DNA from: Bacteroidia bacterium
GTDB taxonomy: Bacteria > Bacteroidota > Bacteroidia > B-17B0 > Aurantibacillaceae
NCBI GenBank assembly: GCA_026415195.1
Contig: JAOAHO010000015.1
Coordinates: forward strand, 1 to 56,792
Reading direction: 5' to 3'
Length of the DNA stretch: 56,792 bases
Shown here: piece after piece, positions 28,289-35,006 of the stretch
Layout: each line of letters starts with the position of its first letter
Position numbering within the stretch: the stretch's first letter is position 1
Notes under the pieces: generated by a model
The model's database searches: none
The model's input: the letters and a program-made list of their open reading frames with translations, nothing else
Told to the model about the DNA's origin: nothing
Translations under genes and position numbers: made by a program

Positions 28289-28714
28289 ATGAAAAAATCC
28301 TCAGTAATTTTTTTTGTATTATTAATTTCTTTTTCCCATGTTATTGCCCAAAAAACCGGAAAAAATTCTAAAAAAAATTATCCTCCAACAATCACGATTC
28401 TCCTTACGGACATTGAAAAACTTTTTTCAACAAAAGTAAATGATGTCGTTAAATCGGGGAATATTTTCCTTAATCAATCAAAGGTTCTCATCAATCAAAA
28501 AGTGGTAGAAAACCGACAATTAAAATTAAAACTTAAACATATCAAGGAAGGCTACCTTATTCTCCAAAAAAACAACGATGCTCCTCCGATTATTTTTATT
28601 ATTTCGGATTTGGAAAATATTTATTATTCTAATAACCTGAACGGGAATTTTTCCGTAACAGATAAAGAAATAACCATGCACCGGTGTTCTAAAGATGATA
28701 TCGTATCTGAATAA
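28289..28714 (+). CDS. Small secreted protein, unknown function
   Basis: This protein has 141 residues from ATG 28289 (MKKSSVIFFVLLISFSHVIAQ), a clean signal peptide with an AQ cleavage end. An earlier in-frame ATG at 28265 would add eight residues, but a TAAATTTG box at 28275-28282 lies between the two. If that box is a real promoter, the second ATG is used with almost no leader. The mature part is Lys/Asn-rich with alternating hydrophobic strands (QLKLKLKHIKEGYLILQK), and one Cys near the end. Its fold is not recognised. The secreted metalloprotease follows after 15 bases, so a joint role such as inhibitor or chaperone is possible but only a guess. Confidence 0.65.
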   Translation: MKKSSVIFFVLLISFSHVIAQKTGKNSKKNYPPTITILLTDIEKLFSTKVNDVVKSGNIFLNQSKVLINQKVVENRQLKLKLKHIKEGYLILQKNNDAPPIIFIISDLENIYYSNNLNGNFSVTDKEITMHRCSKDDIVSE

Positions 28715-28729
28715 ATAAAAAAATTAGAC

Positions 28730-30577
28730 ATGAAAATAATAAGAAATATTCTGCTTCTTATGGTGCTAAAAGCATCACTTACAGGACAAGTTCCACTATT
28801 AAATAGCAACCCATCGGTTACGAATCGTGTCCTGTACCTGGATTTTGACGGCCAGGTGGTGACCGGAACCATGTGGAATACTTCCTACAATACCCCTACC
28901 ATCAATGCTGCCCCCTCCACTTTAAGTCCAGCTAACATGATATTGGTTTGGAAAAGGGTAGCCGAGGATTATCGGCCTTTTGATGTTAATGTTACTACCG
29001 ATGTGGCTAAATTTAATGCCGCACCTGCCAACCGCAGGATGCGTATCATTATAACCCCCACGAGTTCGTGGTATCCTAATTCTGCAGGAGGTGTGGCCTA
29101 CCTGAATTCGTTTTCATGGGGCGGTAACCCGGATACTCCATGTTGGGTATTTGAAAATGCCCTTGGCTACAGCACAAAAAACATTGCCGAAGCGGCATCA
29201 CATGAAGCAGGTCACACCCTCAGCTTACGACATCAAAGTGTTTGGAATACTTCTTGCGTGAAAACTGCCGAATATAACCCCGGGGTGGGTTCCGGGGTTA
29301 CATCATGGGCGCCTATCATGGGCGTGGGATATTCTAAAAATGTAACCATTTGGCACAATGGGCCTAATTCGCTGAGTTGTACTACCCTGCAATACGATCA
29401 TGGAAGTGCGGGCATTACCGGGGCCAACTTTCTTTCTTACAGGGCCGATGATGTTGGCAATACCTATGCTACATCCAAACTTCTCTTGCTTAATACCTCA
29501 CTCGTTCAGGACTCAGGAATTATTTCCACCGAAACCGATGTGGATGTTTTCCGGTTTGATTTGTGTAATAACCGCTACGTTACCATTGATGTAAAGCCCT
29601 GGGCACTGGACACCACCAACTATAGCGGCGCTAACCTCGATGTGCGGCTTACTTTGGTAAATGCCATTACATCAGCCACCCTGGGTGTAGATACCCCGCA
29701 AACCAAACTTAATGCACGCATTGGAATGAACCTTGGCCCGGGTTCCTATTATTTTGTAATCGACGGAGGCGGATCTCCGAATTATTCGGATTACGGAAGT
29801 TTGGGAATGTATTACATCAAAATTACTTCCAACAATATCCCTTCCATTATTTCCAACTTCACCGTTAATTCCTCTTATTGTTCAGGCCAGGCGGTGACTT
29901 TCTATGATGCTTCCACCGGTTCACCCACGGCATGGTCGTGGACGTTAACTGGTGCAACCCCTTCCCTTTCAACTTTACAAAATCCAACCGTTACGTTTAA
30001 TTCCACCGGTATATTTTCTATCACCCTGAGTGCTACTAATTCCACTGCTTCCACATGTCCTGTCACCAAGACCATTCAGGTGTTCAATTCCCCCACTGTA
30101 CAAGTTCAGGCCAATCCTTCAGTGATTTGTGCCGGACAAACTGCCACACTCACTGCAAATGGTGCCTCTTCCTATATTTGGAATACCGGTTCCACCCTTC
30201 AGGCCATTGTAGTATCGCCCCCGGTCAATACTGCTTACACAGTAAGCGGATCTAACGGAAACTGCCAAAATACAAAAACCGTTTCTTTAATCGTTAACCC
30301 TTCACCTCAACTGAGTATTACCCCCCAAAGCCCAAGCGTTTGTGCCGGATCCAGCTTGCAACTAACTGCTTCAGGTGCCACATCTTATTCCTGGAGCACC
30401 GGTGCAACGCAGGCATCCATTGTCGTGATGCCATTTCAAACGGCCACCTATTCCGTATTGGGCCAAACCGGTAATTGCCAGGGGACCAAAACCATCAGTG
30501 TTTATGTGGACTCCCTCCCTCAAATCACTATCTCCCCTCTACGCCGAGCATTTGTTCAGGTTCCGGAATTACCTTAA
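28730..30577 (+). CDS. Secreted metzincin-like protease with PKD and Ig-like domains, frameshifted
   Basis: This is the N-terminal part of a probable 755-residue protein ending at 30996. A signal peptide (1-19) is followed by a protease domain. Its zinc motif HEAGHTLSLRH is at 158-168, with three histidines in metzincin spacing, and a Met-turn candidate is IMGVGY at Met197. Ser replaces the Gly usually found in HExxHxxGxxH. A beta domain like bacterial pre-peptidase domains follows (about 255-365), then a PKD domain (about 375-450) and Ig-like repeats of the CAGQTATLTANGASSYIWNTG type. The frame ends in RRAFVQVPELP, which is out of register. One extra C in the run at 30534-30537 restores the chain into the following ORF, with no further stops. 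Confidence 0.85.
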   Translation: MKIIRNILLLMVLKASLTGQVPLLNSNPSVTNRVLYLDFDGQVVTGTMWNTSYNTPTINAAPSTLSPANMILVWKRVAEDYRPFDVNVTTDVAKFNAAPANRRMRIIITPTSSWYPNSAGGVAYLNSFSWGGNPDTPCWVFENALGYSTKNIAEAASHEAGHTLSLRHQSVWNTSCVKTAEYNPGVGSGVTSWAPIMGVGYSKNVTIWHNGPNSLSCTTLQYDHGSAGITGANFLSYRADDVGNTYATSKLLLLNTSLVQDSGIISTETDVDVFRFDLCNNRYVTIDVKPWALDTTNYSGANLDVRLTLVNAITSATLGVDTPQTKLNARIGMNLGPGSYYFVIDGGGSPNYSDYGSLGMYYIKITSNNIPSIISNFTVNSSYCSGQAVTFYDASTGSPTAWSWTLTGATPSLSTLQNPTVTFNSTGIFSITLSATNSTASTCPVTKTIQVFNSPTVQVQANPSVICAGQTATLTANGASSYIWNTGSTLQAIVVSPPVNTAYTVSGSNGNCQNTKTVSLIVNPSPQLSITPQSPSVCAGSSLQLTASGATSYSWSTGATQASIVVMPFQTATYSVLGQTGNCQGTKTISVYVDSLPQITISPLRRAFVQVPELP

Positions 30578-30996
30578 CAGCTTTTGGCGCCAATTCCTTT
30601 ACATGGAACACGGGATCTTTCGGATCTTCCATTTCTGTCAGCCCCACCATTTCCACGATTTACACCGTAAGCGGAACTAACTCTTCCGGGTGTAGCTCTT
30701 CTTCCTCCGTTCAGGTACTGGTTTATTCTTGCCAGGGATTATGGGAAAATACAGAAAACGTCCCAACGGTTAAGATTTTCCCCAATCCCGGTTCGGGATC
30801 TTTCGAAATCCGTTTTCCTTTCCCCGGAAACTATGAATTAAGCGTTTTTAATGCATGCGGTAAGCTTATAGGGCATTATCAAACTTCTCAATCTTTTTAT
30901 AATCTGGATATTACGAAAGAACCCAATGGTATGTATTTCTTGAAAATAAACGGAGATGCTTTTAATTCCATGCTGCTTAAAATAATCAAAAATTAA
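30475..30996 (+). CDS. C-terminal fragment of the metalloprotease (Ig-like plus T9SS domain)
   Basis: The open frame begins at 30475, but meaningful coding starts at about 30538. From there STPSICSGSGITLTAFGA continues the upstream Ig-like repeat pattern (CAGSSLQLTASGATSYSWSTG). After the repeat comes a type A T9SS sorting domain beginning VKIFPNPGSGSFEI and ending LLKIIKN. It is therefore the true end of the protease gene, displaced by a one-base deletion. The residues before 30538 in this frame are an out-of-frame shadow. Confidence 0.8.
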   Translation: MPGDQNHQCLCGLPPSNHYLPSTPSICSGSGITLTAFGANSFTWNTGSFGSSISVSPTISTIYTVSGTNSSGCSSSSSVQVLVYSCQGLWENTENVPTVKIFPNPGSGSFEIRFPFPGNYELSVFNACGKLIGHYQTSQSFYNLDITKEPNGMYFLKINGDAFNSMLLKIIKN

Positions 30997-31108
30997 TTTT
31001 ATACATAATGCGAATTAGTTTGCATTTTAGAGTATTTTATCCATAACCTTAAAGGCAAACCGAATTTTTTTTGGCATTAATTTTTCAAAAATTAAGTCAA
31101 TTTTATGA

Positions 31109-31223
31109 ATTTTAAACACTGATAAAGCATATTCAAAAAAATAATCTTTGAGTAGGCTACGGATAATTTTATGCATTATGTGCACATTTTTTGAACGGGC
31201 AGTATAATAAAAACATCAAGTAA
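31109..31223 (+). pseudogene. Decayed 3' end of a carboxypeptidase-regulatory-domain gene
   Basis: This stretch aligns at DNA level with 34879-35002, the end of the intact carboxypeptidase-regulatory-domain gene. Shared blocks include GCATATTCAAAAAA and ATTTTATGCATTATGTGCA. Translated in pieces it gives VLNTDKAYSKK-like, ATDNFMHYVH and HFLNGQYNKNIK, against VLSADEAYSKK, ATDDFMHYVH and HFLNGMYNKLIN in the intact gene. It has in-frame stops, a two-base CA insertion and no upstream coding part. It is the main recognisable content of the 404-base gap 30997-31400, together with the TG repeat. Confidence 0.8.
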
Positions 31224-31277
31224 TTTTAAGATAATATTTGTGTTAATAACTTGTTAATATCTTTTTGTTAAAAAACT

Positions 31278-31302
31278 TGTGTGTGTGTGTGTGTGTGTGT
31301 GT
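31278..31302 (+). repeat. (TG)12 dinucleotide repeat
   Basis: An uninterrupted TG tract of 25 bases lies 98 bases before the start of the small secreted protein gene. Long dinucleotide tracts slip during replication and can change promoter spacing. It also marks the left side of the AT-rich block. Confidence 0.95.
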
Positions 31303-31400
31303 AAGTTCGCTATTGGATTGGCCAACCGGTGCAGACACAGCACCTAAAAAAAGCCGCTAAATACCTTGCGTAAAAGGGAAAAATTATTAAAAATAATTTT

Positions 31401-31769
31401 ATGAAAAACAAACTTAAAATTACTCTGCTGCTGTTAATGGCATCAACTTTTTCCATTTTTGCTGATAATCCATCTGGCAAGAAAAAAAACTTCTGTGAAA
31501 ATGAAATAGTTGAAAGTGAATTCAAAGTAAATAATAAAGAAATGGCACCTAGAGTAATCCATACTTTTCGGGGCAGAGCCTGGGATTTAGGAGTAAGTAA
31601 TGGTGTCTGGACTATCTGGTGTCAACCTGCACACTTAGTATGTGTTCAAATTGTTGAACATGACGATGAAAGTTTATGGGCTTATATTTATTTGAACGTT
31701 ACTCCAACTACATCCCCAATAAGTGATTATTCATCCAATGGTGAATTTGTTTATCTTAATGTAGAATAA
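31401..31769 (+). CDS. Small secreted protein, unknown function
   Basis: This 122-residue protein has a signal peptide (MKNKLKITLLLLMASTFSIFA) and a mature part of about 100 residues. A basic KKKNF stretch is followed by a compact beta-like region with several tryptophans and two cysteines (WTIWCQPAHLVC), which could form a disulfide. The fold is not recognised. It is followed 19 bases later by a strong terminator, and directly after that by the CxxC/propeller-like gene. In other Bacteroidota, small secreted NVEALA proteins precede 6-bladed propeller proteins; this protein lacks the NVEALA motif, so the parallel is only positional. Very low GC, like its downstream neighbour. Confidence 0.6.
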   Translation: MKNKLKITLLLLMASTFSIFADNPSGKKKNFCENEIVESEFKVNNKEMAPRVIHTFRGRAWDLGVSNGVWTIWCQPAHLVCVQIVEHDDESLWAYIYLNVTPTTSPISDYSSNGEFVYLNVE

Positions 31770-31788
31770 TAATTAAATATAAACTTAA

Positions 31789-31819
31789 AAGGAATGCCTT
31801 AGGAGCATTCCTTTTTTTT
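31789..31819 (+). terminator. Rho-independent terminator after the small secreted gene
   Basis: Nine-base arms AAGGAATGC and GCATTCCTT enclose a seven-base loop and run into an unbroken T tract. The T tract ends exactly where the ATG of the next gene begins (31820). Confidence 0.88.
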
Positions 31820-33328
31820 ATGAACAATATAATTTGTTTACTACTGACTTTTTTATTATTTAAATGCCTTGGACAGGCTAGTGATTCCATTTTAGTTTAT
31901 TATAATGAGAAAGATTGTATAAATTGTAATGCTTCATTAACATTATTGAACAACTTTAATTCAACAAAATATTTCATAAAGATCTATATGAAGGAAGATA
32001 TTATCTCATTTAAAGATGAGATACTACCATTAAACAAAGAATTAAGATCAAAAATTAAATTTGAAACCGTCCCTGAGGATTATTTTTATTGTAAACTTAA
32101 AAAATGTCACACAAAAATATATCCTTCTTATGTAATTACAAAAATAAATAACAAAAAAGATTCTTTTTTATTAAAAGATATTTCAAAACAAAAAAATATT
32201 CAATTAGAAAAATCTAACATGAAAGAAAATATGATTCTTGAATACAAGAATGACAATTTTTCTGATGATTATGCTAATGCTATTGGTAATTTACAAGATG
32301 AAATTGTTAAAAATTATTTTAACGATTCTATTCAAATTTCTGGCATAAATTTTGCATTTTATTATAATAACTATTTTTCAATTAATGATGCAACATTAAA
32401 TAAATCTTTATTGTTCAAAATAAACGCAGAAAATAAATTAGAAAAAATTTATTGGACTAATTTTAATTACTTTTCCGATAATTTATTTAGAAGATGTAAT
32501 TGTTTTGATACTATACAAGATGATGAAGCTAATAAATATTCGAATTATAGAAAATCATATTTGGATAAAATACAAATATATAACACATATATTAATGACT
32601 CGGCATATTTTGTTATGTTGAAGTATCCTTATAAAACAATAATTAGTAGAAACGATACAATTCAAATTATGCATGAGTCGAAGTGTTATATTTATTCTAA
32701 AAATTTTAAAAATAAAACAAATCGATTTTATTGTCTTTTAGAAGATGGAATAGTCATACCTATTCAAGGTAAATTTATTCAGGATTTTTTATTCCCTTTT
32801 CATATTAATGAAAACGGGTTAACCACCAAGGTTTACAATGAAGAAAATCCGTTTGATAATCGTTTTATGGCTTACTATAAATTCGAGGAATGTCATAATT
32901 TAAGGTTCGACAAATTAATTGAAATAAATCATAGTTCAATTAATAATATTGATAAATCAAAAAATTATTTAAAGAACAATTCACAATTTTATTTTTATTT
33001 GAACCATTTTATTTTTTGGGACTACATTAACAATAAAGTATACAATATTCCACATAAAAAAATTAAATTAAAAAATGATAACAATATATTTATTGACGAT
33101 TGTTATTTACATGGAGTTTTTTTATATGTAATCTTTAAACAGGGTGATATAAGATTTTTAATAAAATATGATATTGTGAAAAACAAAGTTTTATTTAAAA
33201 AAACATTTAAATTTGACGAAATTAACAATAAAAATAATTTTATATTATTTAAAGGAAAATATGAAGAATTGCTTCTCCTTAACAAAAAATACTTTTCCGT
33301 TATTAAAACTGAAGAAGCATTGCATTAA
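31820..33328 (+). CDS. Secreted CxxC protein with propeller-like C-terminal part
   Basis: This 502-residue protein has a signal peptide of about 19 residues (ending CLGQA). A strand ILVYYNEKD leads into a Cys33-x-x-Cys36 motif (CINC), as in thioredoxin-like folds. The C-terminal half has repeated strand groups with aromatic starts (FYFYLNHFIFWDYINNKVYN, HGVFLYVIFKQGDI) that resemble 6-bladed propeller proteins of Bacteroidota. Neither domain is certain. Codon use is extremely A/T-biased, far more than the genes after it. It begins immediately after a terminator and its last 68 bases overlap the 5' end of the next gene as set here. Confidence 0.65.
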   Translation: MNNIICLLLTFLLFKCLGQASDSILVYYNEKDCINCNASLTLLNNFNSTKYFIKIYMKEDIISFKDEILPLNKELRSKIKFETVPEDYFYCKLKKCHTKIYPSYVITKINNKKDSFLLKDISKQKNIQLEKSNMKENMILEYKNDNFSDDYANAIGNLQDEIVKNYFNDSIQISGINFAFYYNNYFSINDATLNKSLLFKINAENKLEKIYWTNFNYFSDNLFRRCNCFDTIQDDEANKYSNYRKSYLDKIQIYNTYINDSAYFVMLKYPYKTIISRNDTIQIMHESKCYIYSKNFKNKTNRFYCLLEDGIVIPIQGKFIQDFLFPFHINENGLTTKVYNEENPFDNRFMAYYKFEECHNLRFDKLIEINHSSINNIDKSKNYLKNNSQFYFYLNHFIFWDYINNKVYNIPHKKIKLKNDNNIFIDDCYLHGVFLYVIFKQGDIRFLIKYDIVKNKVLFKKTFKFDEINNKNNFILFKGKYEELLLLNKKYFSVIKTEEALH

Positions 33329-35006
33329 TTCAATTTGTATTCTTTACATTAAAAAACCATTCCTATACCTTTTATTATTACTTAATAATTTTTATTCTCA
33401 GAATATAAATGGAAAAATCACCGACGAAGACAACCAACCCCTTAATTTGTGCCTGGTATTTACCAAATCCAAATACACTTTTACCAATGAAAACGGAGAG
33501 TTTAAGCTGAACATTAATGCAGAGGATAAATATCTGTACTTTTACAAATCCGGTTACCTTAAAGATTCCCTGCCGCTTCCTTCATCCGTCAATTACGTTT
33601 TTCACCGACTTAAAAAAAATATCATCACCCTTGATGAAGTGAATATCCTAAGCTACAATTATCCTTTCGTTTTAAGGGTTCTGAGACAAATCAAAGGCAT
33701 CCTTGAATCTAAATATAAACCCCAAAGCCGGCGTGCTTATTTCAGATCCTACACTTTTTTTATACAAAATACCGATACTTTGCCGGCAGAATATTTCGAT
33801 GCTTATTACACATGTAAAATCTCTGCCGGCGGCATTGAAAATCCTGAATTAACAAGCGGTTATTTCTTGCTTCCCAATCATCGCCTATTCATCAACAATG
33901 CCGGAATACATTACCTTAAAAAATTCCGACTCATTGAAAGAAACCATCGCTTTCCCATTCATCCTTTGCAATCGGATTACCTTGACGATGTCAAGGATGA
34001 ATTTAATCTGCAAATCATGAACGCCTATACCGAAAACAAGGACACGGTTTTTCAAATTAATTTCAGCCCTCGATCGGCGAAAAAGGATACCATAAATTTT
34101 TTCAAAGGTCAAATCCTTTATTCCCATAACCGGCATGAAATCCTTAACCTGAAGATGCACAACTGCGGTTTCCGCAGGCATGGCCTTTTAAGCTTAAGTA
34201 ACCGAAACGATACGGTAACAGTGAAAAATCTGGATTTGGATGTTTATTTTAAAAACAACATCCCCGAGATTATTATTCTTAGGTTGGTTATGGCCATACA
34301 TTCCGACATGAAATATGAATTGTATGAAACGAACATGAAGTTTTTCACATTGGATGAAGAAAAAGATGGAACCCTTACTTATTTCCCTGATTATTACAAA
34401 AGCATATTTGATTACGATAAAGTGTTTATTTTGCCTGCGCTTACAGACAGCAGCGGAACTTATCAACCCTTGAAAGCCGGCAACACTGAACTTTCGGTGG
34501 CGGAAAAAATCAGGAAGGGTTTTTATTTTGACAGCCGGGAAAAAAGCGCTTTTCTCGGTATTGTAAAGGCAAGGTTCATTCCGATTTATGACTCAATTTC
34601 ATTTACCGGCATTGAAATTCCCGAAAAATTTCAAATCAATCCTTATGAAGTCATGCATGAAGAATTTGAAATCAAAACCAAAAGAAAAAAACAAAAAGAC
34701 AGCGCCTATATTTTCGGCTTTCCCGTTATTCAATATAACAAAGGGAAATTACGTGTCGTTCCTGTTTTGGATCTGTGGGCATCCTACTGCTTAAAAAAAT
34801 CCCCGGGCCCCTTGTTAAGTGATTTTATGGTGAAAATAAAAAAATATTCCCATAAGCTGGAACAAAAGTATGCCCAGGTTTTAAGCGCTGATGAGGCATA
34901 TTCAAAAAAGAAAATATTTGCCTCTGCCACGGATGATTTTATGCATTATGTGCATTTTTTGAATGGGATGTATAATAAATTAATAAATTCAACGAGTAAT
35001 AAATGA
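33261..35006 (+). CDS. Carboxypeptidase-regulatory-like domain protein
   Basis: The protein has 581 residues from ATG 33261; the open frame extends to 33213. A CarboxypepD_reg-like beta domain starts after a hydrophobic segment (YLLLLLNNFYSQ) with INGKITDEDNQPLNLCLVF and TNENGEFKLNI. The long remainder is an uncharacterised domain common in Bacteroidota envelope proteins. The N-terminus is odd: the natural start would be just before KKPFLYLLLLL, but that codon (33348-33350) is ATT, and the only ATG lies inside the upstream gene, giving a 30-residue extension. GC content rises sharply after about 33400. The stop overlaps the barrel gene start by four bases, so they are coupled. Its 3' end has a decayed copy at 31109-31223. 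Confidence 0.75.
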   Translation: MKNCFSLTKNTFPLLKLKKHCINSICILYIKKPFLYLLLLLNNFYSQNINGKITDEDNQPLNLCLVFTKSKYTFTNENGEFKLNINAEDKYLYFYKSGYLKDSLPLPSSVNYVFHRLKKNIITLDEVNILSYNYPFVLRVLRQIKGILESKYKPQSRRAYFRSYTFFIQNTDTLPAEYFDAYYTCKISAGGIENPELTSGYFLLPNHRLFINNAGIHYLKKFRLIERNHRFPIHPLQSDYLDDVKDEFNLQIMNAYTENKDTVFQINFSPRSAKKDTINFFKGQILYSHNRHEILNLKMHNCGFRRHGLLSLSNRNDTVTVKNLDLDVYFKNNIPEIIILRLVMAIHSDMKYELYETNMKFFTLDEEKDGTLTYFPDYYKSIFDYDKVFILPALTDSSGTYQPLKAGNTELSVAEKIRKGFYFDSREKSAFLGIVKARFIPIYDSISFTGIEIPEKFQINPYEVMHEEFEIKTKRKKQKDSAYIFGFPVIQYNKGKLRVVPVLDLWASYCLKKSPGPLLSDFMVKIKKYSHKLEQKYAQVLSADEAYSKKKIFASATDDFMHYVHFLNGMYNKLINSTSNK

